12,503 bases of DNA from Phycisphaerae bacterium (GTDB lineage: Bacteria; Planctomycetota; Phycisphaerae; Phycisphaerales; SM1A02), in assembly GCA_002862325.1 (NCBI GenBank), contig PKCT01000158.1, positions 1 through 12,503 of the forward strand, written 5' to 3'. Of the stretch, positions 1 to 7,277 are shown one piece after another (position 1 is the first letter of the stretch; each line of letters opens with the position of its first letter). A model generated the notes under the pieces. It was not told where the DNA came from. It did not search any database and worked only from the letters and a program-made list of their open reading frames with translations. Made by a program: the position numbers and the translations under genes.

Positions 1-866
1 ACCACCAGGAACTCGTAGGCCGCGACGCGGCCGGGCTTGTCCGCCCGACTCAACAGCTGCTGGCTCAGAACGGCGATGAGGGCCACCGAGAGCTGCACTC
101 GGACCTGGGCCTGCTGATCGACCGGGAACGCGTCGATGATTCGGTTGATCGTTCCCGATGCGCCGGTGGTGTGGAGCGTCGCGAACACGAGGTGGCCGGT
201 CTCGGCCGCCGCGATCGCGGCCTCGATCGTCTCGAGATCGCGCATTTCGCCCACGAGAATGACGTCCGGGTCCTGTCGCAACGCACGCCGAAGCGCCTCG
301 GAGAAGGCCGGGACATCGGAACCCAGCTCGCGCTGGTTCACGATCGACTTCTTGTGGTAGTGGTAGTACTCGATCGGATCCTCGGTCGTGATGATGTGAC
401 GATCCATGTTCATGTTGATGTAGTCGATCATGGTCGCCAGCGAGGTCGTCTTGCCCGATCCAGTAGGCCCCGTCACGATGAAGAGACCGCGAGGACGTCG
501 GATCAGCTCCTTGCAGATCGGCGGAAGTCCGATCTCCTCGAAGGTGAGGAGCTTGTTCGGAATGAGGCGAAGACACATCGCGATGTCGCCACGCTGTCGG
601 AAGACCGAGACGCGGAATCGCGCCGCGTCGCCCCAGGCGAACCCGAAGTCAGTAGAGCCCATCTCCTGAAGCTCCTGCTGCCCCTTCTCCGGCGTGACGG
701 ATTTCATCAAGGCGACCATGTCGTCCGACTCCAGGGTCTTGGTCTGGAGGTTGCGAAGCGAGCCGTTCAGACGGACGGTGGGAGGCCGGCCGGTCGTGAG
801 GTGAAGGTCCGAGCAGTTCTGCTTGACCACGGTGTCGAGAAGACGATCGATCTGAATGGTGGACAT
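1..866 (-). CDS. pilT: PilT-type type IV pilus retraction ATPase, C-terminus cut by window edge
   Basis: Hexameric secretion ATPase that powers retraction (disassembly) of type IV pili at the inner membrane. The 288 residues present start at an ATG at 866. They include the N-terminal PilT domain beginning MSTIQIDRLLDTVV, Walker A GPTGSGKT at 133-140, the Asp box TTEDPIEYY near 160, Walker B RQDPDVILVGEMRD ending at 210, and the His box TGHLVFATLHT near 214-223. The reading frame is still open at base 1, so perhaps the last 60-80 residues, including the C-terminal AIRNLIRE-type region, are missing. It follows the pilB-like gene after 62 bp on the same strand, so the two are probably co-transcribed. 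The RQDPD motif and Walker B are intact, as expected for an active motor. PilU, a close paralogue, is the main alternative. The Shine-Dalgarno is weak (GAG only). Confidence 0.93.
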   Translation of the reverse strand, partial: MSTIQIDRLLDTVVKQNCSDLHLTTGRPPTVRLNGSLRNLQTKTLESDDMVALMKSVTPEKGQQELQEMGSTDFGFAWGDAARFRVSVFRQRGDIAMCLRLIPNKLLTFEEIGLPPICKELIRRPRGLFIVTGPTGSGKTTSLATMIDYINMNMDRHIITTEDPIEYYHYHKKSIVNQRELGSDVPAFSEALRRALRQDPDVILVGEMRDLETIEAAIAAAETGHLVFATLHTTGASGTINRIIDAFPVDQQAQVRVQLSVALIAVLSQQLLSRADKPGRVAAYEFLV

Positions 867-928
867 GGGTGTCTCGTGGTGGTGACGTCGACGAGCTCGG
901 AACGCCCGACGACAAGGTGGAACATGGA

Positions 929-2674
929 TCAGGCGGCGCCGATCTCCGTCGGATCGAAGCCTTCGATCTGCGCGAACCTGGCGACCTCATCCGGGGTCGT
1001 CACGCCACGAAGGATCTTGACCTTGCCGTCGCCCAGGAGGCTTCGCATCCCGCCCCGAATGGCGGCCTGGCGAATCGCGGAGATCGATGCCCGTTCGAAG
1101 GCCAGTTCGCGGATCTCCGAGTTCATGACCATGAGCTCGAAGATGGCCATCCGCCCGCGATAGCCGGATCCGTTGCACTTAGCGCACCCGACGGCACGAT
1201 GGATGCTGCCGGCCTGGACCTCCTCGTCGGAGATGTTGACGAGCCGAAGGATCTTGGCATCCGGGCTCTCGTCGATCTCTTTGCAATCCTTGCAGAGCAC
1301 TCGGATGAGTCGCTGGGCCATGATCGCCTGGATCGAACTCGCCACCAGGAAGGGCTTGATGCCCATGTCCACCAGGCGCGTGATCGCGCTCGGGGCGTCG
1401 TTGGTGTGCAACGTCGAGAAGACCAGGTGACCGGTGAGCGCCGCCTGAATCGCGATGTCTCCGACCTCGCGGTCGCGGATCTCGCCGACCAGGATGACAT
1501 TCGGCGCCTGCCGGAGCATCGCCTTGAGGATGATGGGGAACGTGAGGCCGATCCCCTCCTTCACCTGGACCTGGTTGATCCCGTTGAAGTTGTACTCCAC
1601 GGGGTCTTCCGCGGTGATGATCTTCCGGTTGGGCTGATTCAGAACGTTGAGCGCTGAGTAGAGGGTCGTCGTCTTGCCGGATCCGGTGGGGCCGGTCACG
1701 AGGAAGATCCCGTTCGGCCTGCGAATCACCTTGTTGAAGACGTCGAGATTGTCCGACTCGAACCCGATGTTCTCCAGACCGATTCGGACCGAATCTGGAC
1801 GCAGGACCCGCAGAACGACGCTTTCACCGTGGTAGGCAGGGCAGGTCGAGACGCGGAAATCGATCTGCTCGCCGTCGATCGGGAGCTTGATGCGACCATC
1901 CTGCGGCACCCGCTTCTCGGCGATGTTGACCCCCGCCATCAGCTTCAGGCGGGCGAGCAGCGCCTGCTGGTTCCGTTTCGGGAACTCCTGGCGGACATGA
2001 CAGACGCCGTCGATGCGGTATCGAAGAACCACCCGATCCTCGCGGGGTTCGAGGTGGATGTCGCTGGCACGCCCCCGGACCGCCTCGATGATCATCTCGT
2101 TCGCGAGTCGCACGATGCGGGAGTCGGATGCGTCCTGATCGATCGACGCGTCGATCGACGAGTCCACGGACTGGTCCACCGACTTGTCGAGCGTGACATC
2201 GACCGAGGTGGCGGTGGTCCCCTGATTCAGGTTCGCGCCACCGTCGCCCGAGATGAAGTCGGCCATGTGCGCCGGGACGCCGACCACGATCTCGAAGTCC
2301 TCGGGCAATCGGAACTCGAGCATCGCGATCGCTTCGAGATCGGTCGCGTCGGGGACCATGATTCGAAGCTTTCCACTGCCGCCCGGGAGGAGGGGAAGGA
2401 CTCCGAACTTCTGGACCACATCGGGGTCGATGAGCGTCATGTCGACCAGATTCGATCCGTCGGCGGAATTGATGTCGACGAATTCACAACCCTGTTGGGT
2501 CGCCAGAGCCTCGCCGATCTGGACCTCCGTCGCGAACCCTCCGTCGACCAGCGCCTCACCGAGACGCTTTCCGCTCTCGGCCGCTGCGGCCGAGGCCTCG
2601 GTGATGGCGTCGTCGGTGACCGCCCCCTGCTCGATCAGGATCTCGCCGAGCTTCTTGCGAACCTTCCTGGCCAA
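929..2674 (-). CDS. pilB: PilB/GspE-family type IV pilus assembly (or type II secretion) ATPase
   Basis: Cytoplasmic hexameric ATPase that drives polymerisation of pilin or pseudopilin at the inner membrane platform. The protein has 581 residues, normal for the family. An N-terminal MshEN/T2SSE_N-type domain covers about 1-145. A low-complexity linker of S-(V/I)-D-x repeats follows at 157-180. The catalytic region has Walker A GPTGSGKT at 328-335, Asp box TAEDPVEY at 354-361, Walker B ILVGEIRD at 394-401 and His box TGHLVFSTLHT at 414-424. Four zinc-ligand cysteines sit at 461, 464, 497 and 500 (CKDC...CAKC). The usual RQDPD before Walker B reads RQAPN, a mild deviation. The start is TTG: the frame upstream meets a stop within seven codons, and a GGAG ribosome site lies seven bases before TTG. 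A pilT-like gene follows, which favours PilB over GspE, although the two cannot be separated firmly by sequence alone. Confidence 0.93.
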   Translation of the reverse strand: MARKVRKKLGEILIEQGAVTDDAITEASAAAAESGKRLGEALVDGGFATEVQIGEALATQQGCEFVDINSADGSNLVDMTLIDPDVVQKFGVLPLLPGGSGKLRIMVPDATDLEAIAMLEFRLPEDFEIVVGVPAHMADFISGDGGANLNQGTTATSVDVTLDKSVDQSVDSSIDASIDQDASDSRIVRLANEMIIEAVRGRASDIHLEPREDRVVLRYRIDGVCHVRQEFPKRNQQALLARLKLMAGVNIAEKRVPQDGRIKLPIDGEQIDFRVSTCPAYHGESVVLRVLRPDSVRIGLENIGFESDNLDVFNKVIRRPNGIFLVTGPTGSGKTTTLYSALNVLNQPNRKIITAEDPVEYNFNGINQVQVKEGIGLTFPIILKAMLRQAPNVILVGEIRDREVGDIAIQAALTGHLVFSTLHTNDAPSAITRLVDMGIKPFLVASSIQAIMAQRLIRVLCKDCKEIDESPDAKILRLVNISDEEVQAGSIHRAVGCAKCNGSGYRGRMAIFELMVMNSEIRELAFERASISAIRQAAIRGGMRSLLGDGKVKILRGVTTPDEVARFAQIEGFDPTEIGAA

Positions 2675-2876
2675 ATCGAAACTCCAGTGTTCTCAACGAA
2701 CGCTATCGGTGCGGCCCGTCGAGCATCCAAGATGAGATCCAACCTGCTTCGCAAGCGACGTCGCCGGCGACTTCGAACCCCGCGAGCTCTTTCATCCCAA
2801 CCGAACTCGCAGTCCTCTAGTATGAGGAGGAGTCCCCCGTCCTGCAACGACCGCCTGGACGACTCGTGCCATACCG
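2675..2876. other. Divergent intergenic region between pilB-like and coaB-like genes
   Basis: About 200 bp with no convincing gene. It must hold the leftward promoter for the pilus ATPase pair and probably the rightward promoter for the coaB-like gene, but I cannot place either confidently. It contains a 12-bp palindrome at 2760-2771 (GTCGCCGGCGAC) and a weak -10-like TAGTAT at 2818-2823 facing right. The AGGAGG at 2824-2829 is about 50 bases from the nearest plausible coaB start, too far to serve it. Confidence 0.5.
2682..2685 (-). promoter_or_regulatory. Ribosome binding site that fixes the TTG start of the pilB-like gene
   Basis: On the minus strand GGAG lies seven bases before TTG at 2674. 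An in-frame TGA at 2693-2695 rules out any start further upstream, and no in-frame ATG or GTG lies in between. Confidence 0.6.
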
Positions 2877-3581
2877 ATGGGCTTCTGGACCATGACGCCT
2901 CACGACTCCCTCGAAAACCACCCACGAGTCCTGATTACCGCCGGTCCCACCTGGGAACCGATCGACGAGGTCCGGTTCCTTGGAAATCGCTCCTCAGGAC
3001 GCCTGGGCTTGGAACTTGCCCGGGCCTCCGTGAACCTCGGACTTCCGACCACCCTGCTGCTCGGCCCCGGCGTTCACGTCGAACCTTCTTCGCAGTCCGA
3101 GGTTCACAGGTTCCAGACCACCGAGGACCTGGAGTCCTGCCTCAGGAATTTCTGGCCAGAACACGACCTCCTGATCATGGCGGCCGCGGTCGCGGACTAC
3201 CGTCCCGTCCGGAGCCTCGAGGACGTGAAGATCCCCCGCCACGACCGAGGATTCGAGCTCCGACTCGAGCCAACTCCGGATCTGATCGCCATGCTGAGCG
3301 AATGCGACCATTCCGGAACCCGGATCGGATTCGCCCTGGAGTCGACCAGCGACCTCGAGGCCAGAGCACGGGAGAAGCTCGCAGGGAAGAATCTCCATGC
3401 CATCGTCGCCAACCCCCTTTCCACCATGGAGTCCGATTCGATCGAGGGCACCTTCATCCCCCGCACGGGACCCGCTCTCCAGCCATCGCCGGCCCGAATG
3501 TCGAAGCGGGATTTCGCGGACTGGCTACTCGAGCGGGCGGTCGCACTGCACAGATCCAGATCCGGACCCGGGGACGGCTGA
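2877..3581 (+). CDS. coaB: Stand-alone phosphopantothenate-cysteine ligase (CoaB domain)
   Basis: Joins 4'-phosphopantothenate to cysteine using a nucleotide triphosphate, the second step of coenzyme A synthesis from pantothenate, in the cytoplasm. Family landmarks are visible: VLITAGPTWEPID at 18-30, FLGNRSSGRLG at 34-44 (nucleotide-binding loop), AAAVADYRP at 102-110 with a lysine at 118 (family KIK motif, here KIP), GFALES near 151, and the KLAGKNLHAIVANPL segment near 167-181. At 234 residues it matches only the CoaB half. The N-terminal flavin-dependent CoaC half of the usual bifunctional CoaBC (about 400 residues) is absent and no coaC lies in the window. The start is uncertain: ATG 2877 is the longest, ATG 2892 (six codons in) is equally plausible, and neither has a good ribosome site. 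It is divergent from pilB and 69 bp upstream of the 6PGDH gene on the same strand. Confidence 0.9.
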   Translation: MGFWTMTPHDSLENHPRVLITAGPTWEPIDEVRFLGNRSSGRLGLELARASVNLGLPTTLLLGPGVHVEPSSQSEVHRFQTTEDLESCLRNFWPEHDLLIMAAAVADYRPVRSLEDVKIPRHDRGFELRLEPTPDLIAMLSECDHSGTRIGFALESTSDLEARAREKLAGKNLHAIVANPLSTMESDSIEGTFIPRTGPALQPSPARMSKRDFADWLLERAVALHRSRSGPGDG

Positions 3582-3605
3582 CCCGTACCGATGCGACGAC
3601 GTGCG

Positions 3606-3611
3606 TATACT
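3606..3611 (+). promoter_or_regulatory. Candidate -10 box for the 6PGDH gene
   Basis: TATACT matches five of six bases of the sigma-70 -10 consensus. It lies between the coaB stop and the 6PGDH start, giving a predicted leader of about 33 bases with AGAGGAGA just before the ATG. No good -35 is seen at 16-18 bp spacing, so this is a modest call. Confidence 0.35.
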
Positions 3612-3650
3612 CGTCCGCATTCAACCAACCTAACCCGAAGAGGAGATGTC

Positions 3651-4670
3651 ATGACACTGCAACTTGGAATGCTCGGACTCGGCCGCATGGGCGCGGGAAT
3701 GGTCCGGCGGATGATGAAGGCCGGCGTCCGTTGCGTCGTGTACGACGTCAACCCGGACGCGGTGAAGGCGCTCGAAGCGGAGGGCGCGATCGGCGCCACC
3801 GACGTCGCCGACTTCGCGTCCAAGCTCGAAGCTCCGAAGACGGCGTGGATGATGCTGCCCGTCGCCCTGGTCGACGGCATGATCGACGAGCTCACGCCGC
3901 ATTTCGCCAAGGGTGACATGCTTGTGGATGGCGGAAACTCCTACTACAAGGATGACCTTCGACGCGCGAAGCACCTGGCCGAGAAGGGCATCCACTACGT
4001 CGACGTCGGGGTTTCCGGCGGCGTCTGGGGACTCGAACGCGGCTACTGCCAGATGGTGGGCGGTCCGGACGAGGCGGTGAAGCACCTTTCGCCTGCGTTC
4101 GACGCATTGGCACCGGGCAAGGCGGCCGCACCGATGACCGAGGCGCGGCAAGGCAAGGTCACGACAGCCGACGACGGCTGGCTGCACTGCGGACCGAACG
4201 GCGGCGGCCACTTCGTCAAGATGGTGCACAACGGGATCGAGTACGGAATCATGGCTGCCTACGCCGAAGGCCTGAACATCCTCAAGCACGCGGACGCCGG
4301 CAACCACCAGCGAGACGTGGACGCAGAGACGACGCCGCTGCGCGAGCCGGATGCGTACAAGTACGAATTCGACCTCGAGGAGGTCGCCGAGGTCTGGCGT
4401 CGCGGGAGCGTGATCGGTTCCTGGCTCCTGGATCTGACCGCCTCCGCGCTCGCCAAGAGTCCCCAGCTCGAGGAGTTCGGCGGCCGGGTCTCGGACTCCG
4501 GCGAGGGACGCTGGACCCTGCAGGCCGCCATCGACGAGTCGACCCCCGCCCCCGTGCTCGCGGCCGCCTTGTTCGGCCGGTTCAGCTCTCGAGGGGAAGC
4601 CGAGTTCGCGAACAAGATCATGTCCGCCCAACGTTTCGAGTTCGGTGGACACCACGAGAAGAAAGCCTGA
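3651..4670 (+). CDS. gnd: 6-phosphogluconate dehydrogenase, decarboxylating (short, YqeC/GndA-like type)
   Basis: Oxidatively decarboxylates 6-phosphogluconate to ribulose 5-phosphate with NAD(P), the second oxidative step of the pentose phosphate pathway, in the cytosol. The 339 residues show the dinucleotide-binding GLGRMGAGM at 9-17, VDGGNSYYKDD at 92-102, the substrate loop VDVGVSGGVWG at 117-127, the catalytic helix GGGHFVKMVHNGIEYG with Lys190 and Asn194, GSVIGSWLLDL at 252-262, SGEGRWT at 283-289, and the C-terminal EFGGHHEKK. Compared with Bacillus subtilis YqeC as I recall it, there are two extra segments, near 156-178 and 213-236, which I believe are usual in a longer subclass of this family. 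ATG 3651 is chosen because AGAGGAGA lies just upstream; the frame is open 20 codons further back but without a ribosome site. It converges with the EgtD-like gene, with a hairpin between them. Confidence 0.95.
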   Translation: MTLQLGMLGLGRMGAGMVRRMMKAGVRCVVYDVNPDAVKALEAEGAIGATDVADFASKLEAPKTAWMMLPVALVDGMIDELTPHFAKGDMLVDGGNSYYKDDLRRAKHLAEKGIHYVDVGVSGGVWGLERGYCQMVGGPDEAVKHLSPAFDALAPGKAAAPMTEARQGKVTTADDGWLHCGPNGGGHFVKMVHNGIEYGIMAAYAEGLNILKHADAGNHQRDVDAETTPLREPDAYKYEFDLEEVAEVWRRGSVIGSWLLDLTASALAKSPQLEEFGGRVSDSGEGRWTLQAAIDESTPAPVLAAALFGRFSSRGEAEFANKIMSAQRFEFGGHHEKKA

Positions 4671-4683
4671 ACGAGTCCTGGGA

Positions 4684-4704
4684 CCGGCCTCGCCAGCGGG
4701 CCGG
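4684..4704. terminator. Candidate shared hairpin between convergent genes
   Basis: CCGGCC and GGCCGG form a perfect 6-bp GC stem around a nine-base loop in the 39-bp gap between the convergent 6PGDH and EgtD-like genes. There is no T-tract on either side, so it is not a classic intrinsic terminator, but its position suits transcription ending from both directions. Confidence 0.4.
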
Positions 4705-4709
4705 CTCCG

Positions 4710-5690
4710 TCAGGAAGTCTGCAACAGAATCACCGCGAACCAACCGGCGTCGTCAGTCCACACCTTGGATCTCGGGAATCCAAGGGTTGTGGCGTCGGCG
4801 AGGAACCGGTCGAGATCGAACTTGCGGGAATTCTCGGTGTGGATGAAGTCGCCCGCGGCGAATGGATGCGTGCGACCATCCAGTTCGATAACGGTCGATC
4901 TCGTCGCGACGATCCGGCTTTCGATGGCCGATTGCACGTCGCTCCAGCTACTCTCGAACCTGAATGCTCCCCGGTCCAGGACGGCCCCCAGCTCGGCGAC
5001 CATGCGGTCCAGGAGGTTCAGATTGAAGGCCGCAGTCACGCCTGCGCTATCGGCGTAGGCCTCCTCCATGACCGAGACCTCCTTGACGAGATCCAGGCCG
5101 AGCAGGAAACCTCCACGATCGCCGACCAGGGATCGCGTGCGACGAAGCAGGTTGTTCGCATCGTCGGGATCGAGATTGCCAAGCGTGGAACCGGGAAAGA
5201 ACGCCACCAGCGGAGCATCGCCCCGCGCCGCGGAGGAGATTTCGACCTGAGCGTTGAAGTCCCCATGAAGCGGCTCGACGTCGAGCTCGGGATAGTCGCG
5301 GCCCAGTTTCAGAGCGGTCTCCGCCAACTGTTGCCGGGAGATGTCCATGGGGTGGTAGACCAACGGCGATTCGAGGTGATCGAGGAGCAGTCGCGTCTTG
5401 ACGCTCGCACCGCTGCCGTACTCCAGGACCCTGACCCCGACCCCCAGAACCTTCGCGATCTCGGGAAGATAGGCCCTGAGTATTCCCACCTCCGTCCGAG
5501 TCGGATAGTACTCCGGGAGCTCGCAGATCTCCTCGAACAGCGATGCCCCCCGTGCGTCGTAGAGATGCTTGCTCGAAATCCGACGGTGATCGGAGGTGAG
5601 GGCCTCGACGACATCATGTCGGAAGCTTTCGTCGGTCTCGTATTCATGCTGCCCGTCCGGCAAGCGTCGTCGCTCCAATCTTCTAACCAT
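4710..5690 (-). CDS. egtD: EgtD-family SAM-dependent histidine N-alpha-methyltransferase (hercynine-forming type)
   Basis: The family transfers three methyl groups from S-adenosylmethionine to the histidine amine, giving hercynine, the precursor of ergothioneine. The 326 residues (mycobacterial EgtD has about 321) align along their whole length: LPEYYPTRTE at 58-67 (pocket tyrosine), SAM loop VLEYGSGASVKTR at 88-100, GSTLGNL with Asn172, AYADSAGVTAAFN with Tyr212, and HTENSRKF with Glu286 and Ser288. These match EgtD Y56, N166, Y206, E282 and S284. The residue matching EgtD M252 is Ser258. No EgtB or EgtE is seen in the window. The start is ATG 5690. A TTG at 5750 would add 20 residues that do not look like the family, and the ribosome site before 5690 (AGGA) is unusually close. 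It is the last gene of a four-gene leftward operon, 105 bp after the transporter. It could act on another amino acid. Confidence 0.88.
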   Translation of the reverse strand: MVRRLERRRLPDGQHEYETDESFRHDVVEALTSDHRRISSKHLYDARGASLFEEICELPEYYPTRTEVGILRAYLPEIAKVLGVGVRVLEYGSGASVKTRLLLDHLESPLVYHPMDISRQQLAETALKLGRDYPELDVEPLHGDFNAQVEISSAARGDAPLVAFFPGSTLGNLDPDDANNLLRRTRSLVGDRGGFLLGLDLVKEVSVMEEAYADSAGVTAAFNLNLLDRMVAELGAVLDRGAFRFESSWSDVQSAIESRIVATRSTVIELDGRTHPFAAGDFIHTENSRKFDLDRFLADATTLGFPRSKVWTDDAGWFAVILLQTS

Positions 5691-5709
5691 TCCTGATCGA
5701 AAGCACCAG

Positions 5710-5728
5710 GACTCGGTTTTCGAGCCCT
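5710..5728 (-). other. Hairpin in the leader just before the EgtD-like start
   Basis: Read on the minus strand, GGGCTCG, a five-base AAAAC loop and CGAGTCC form seven pairs including one G-U. The hairpin ends 19 bases before the ATG at 5690, inside the 105-bp gap after the transporter gene. It could attenuate read-through, stabilise a processed end or affect start access. No U-tract follows. Confidence 0.35.
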
Positions 5729-5795
5729 TCACAAATAACACCTCGTACAACTCGACCCGAGAGCTTCACCCTTAGTCGAAAATTCGATCATCCTC

Positions 5796-7277
5796 TCACG
5801 AACGTCGGATTCGAAGTCCCCTGGATACGGCATGACGCTCCACGATTCCCAAGAGTCCCTGCGCCGCGATCGCCATCACCGCGGCGGGAATCGCACCCTC
5901 CATGATCAGGCCTTCGTCGAGAAGACGGACGCCGTTGAGAATTGGCTGTCCGTAGCCGCCCGCTCCGATCAGCGCGCCCAGAACCGCGAATCCGATGATC
6001 ATCACCGTGCTGGTCCGAATTCCCGCGAGGATCGAGGGCATGGCCAGCGGTAGCTCGATGCGACGAAACCGGGCCCAGCCCCCGAATCCGAGGACCGCGG
6101 CCGACTCCTGCAGTTCCGGAGAGATCCCTCGCAGACCGAGCTCCGTGTTCCGCACGATCGGGAGCAGGCTGTAGAGAAACAGCGCCGCGATCGCGGGCGC
6201 GGCACCGATTCCGAGAATTGGAATCATGAAGACCAGCAACGCGAGCGAAGGAATGGTCTGGAGTACGCCGGTACCGCCAAGAATCCAATGACCGATTCTC
6301 GGCAGTCGAAAGGCTGCGACTCCAAGCGGAACCCCGACCGCGACGCCCAGCACCATCGCGACGAGGACCAGCCGAAGATGCTCGAGGGTCGTCGTGGTCA
6401 GCCGATCAAACAACGTCGCCGCGCTGGCGACGACCTCGCCTCCCATCACGACGGACAACCCTTCCGCCGCGACCTCGACCTCGGGACGCCCATCGATCTC
6501 GACCGAGGCGTTCATCGCCTGCATCTCGGCCTCGTCGAATCGGCCTTCGAGACGCGACAAGGCTTCGATCGCACCGGGAACACGCTCAGAGAGGTCCAAT
6601 CGATGCACGATCACCGACTGATAGGGAGGGAAAAATTCGCGATCGTCCTCGAGCAGCACCATGCGACGCGGATCGATCTTCGCCTCCGTCGTGTAGACGT
6701 CGGTCGCATCGATGGACCCATCCCGCAACGCCGCCACCGCGAGATCGTGCTCGAGCCCCCGAACGTCCTCCTGCGGAAGTCCGTACGCGTCGCGGAGGCC
6801 CGGCCACCCGTCGGAACGTCCGATGAATTCATTGCCGAAGCCGAACTGCAGATCGGGATGGGATCGAAGATCCGAGATCGTCTCGATCCCGCGTGCTTCC
6901 GCGAGATCCCGACGGACCGCAATCGCGTAGGTGTCGTTGAAGCCCAGCGAACTGGTGATTCCGAGGCCGAGGGGCGCCAGGGCCGCCCGCAACGCATGCT
7001 CGTCCGGTGGCGTTCCCGGGACCAGTTCCTGCGAAATCGTCCCCGTATAGTCGCCATAGGCGTCGATCTGCCCGCTTTGCAGCGCCTCGAAGAGGACTCG
7101 TGTCCCACCAAGCGCACTGCGATGCGTCGCCTCGATGCCCGCCGATTCGAGCACGAGCATGGCGAGGTCGCCGACGACCACGCCCTCCGTGAAATTCTTG
7201 GAGCCGACGACGACCTGCGCCATCGTGGACCGGGACGCGACCGTCAAGACCAGGATGGTGACCAGCGTTTTCAGCAC
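5796..7277 (-). CDS. Fused substrate-binding protein and permease of an OpuBC/EgtU-type ABC importer
   Basis: Importer subunit of the quaternary-amine uptake family, which covers betaine, choline, carnitine and, for EgtU, ergothioneine. The 493 residues begin with a signal-like peptide (hydrophobic 3-13, likely cut after TMA at 18-20). A ProX/OpuCC-like binding domain follows at about 21-290, with VVVGSKNFTEG, YGDYTGTIS, NDTYAIAVRRD, GRSDGWPGL, DATDVYTTEAKI and EDDREFFPPYQS. The permease covers about 295-490, with several membrane helices and an EAA-type coupling loop around SPELQESAAVLG. The binding domain comes first, the reverse of the EgtU arrangement I know. The GTG start at 7277 has GGAGG about ten bases upstream and overlaps the ATPase stop codon by seven bases, which suggests translational coupling. 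The substrate cannot be read from sequence; the EgtD-like gene downstream suggests ergothioneine, hercynine or a betaine. Confidence 0.9.
   Translation of the reverse strand: MLKTLVTILVLTVASRSTMAQVVVGSKNFTEGVVVGDLAMLVLESAGIEATHRSALGGTRVLFEALQSGQIDAYGDYTGTISQELVPGTPPDEHALRAALAPLGLGITSSLGFNDTYAIAVRRDLAEARGIETISDLRSHPDLQFGFGNEFIGRSDGWPGLRDAYGLPQEDVRGLEHDLAVAALRDGSIDATDVYTTEAKIDPRRMVLLEDDREFFPPYQSVIVHRLDLSERVPGAIEALSRLEGRFDEAEMQAMNASVEIDGRPEVEVAAEGLSVVMGGEVVASAATLFDRLTTTTLEHLRLVLVAMVLGVAVGVPLGVAAFRLPRIGHWILGGTGVLQTIPSLALLVFMIPILGIGAAPAIAALFLYSLLPIVRNTELGLRGISPELQESAAVLGFGGWARFRRIELPLAMPSILAGIRTSTVMIIGFAVLGALIGAGGYGQPILNGVRLLDEGLIMEGAIPAAVMAIAAQGLLGIVERHAVSRGLRIRRS

Noticed and set aside
2760..2771. 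12-bp palindrome GTCGCCGGCGAC in the pilB/coaB divergent region
   Set aside because: Palindromes of this length and composition are expected by chance several times in a window this GC-rich; position alone is not enough to call an operator.
1829..3916. A 695-codon open frame on the plus strand running antisense to the pilB-like gene and then through the coaB-like gene
   Set aside because: It is a GC-rich shadow frame: its translation is rich in Arg, Asp and Pro with no recognisable domain, and both genes it overlaps have clear family motifs.
3630..4655. A 341-codon open frame on the minus strand opposite the 6PGDH gene
   Set aside because: Low-complexity translation and full overlap with a gene carrying every 6PGDH motif; long antisense frames are expected at this base composition.
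5691..5750. TTG start at 5750 giving a 20-residue longer EgtD-like protein
   Set aside because: The added residues do not resemble EgtD N-termini, the bases are AT-rich and contain a hairpin, and no ribosome site precedes the TTG.
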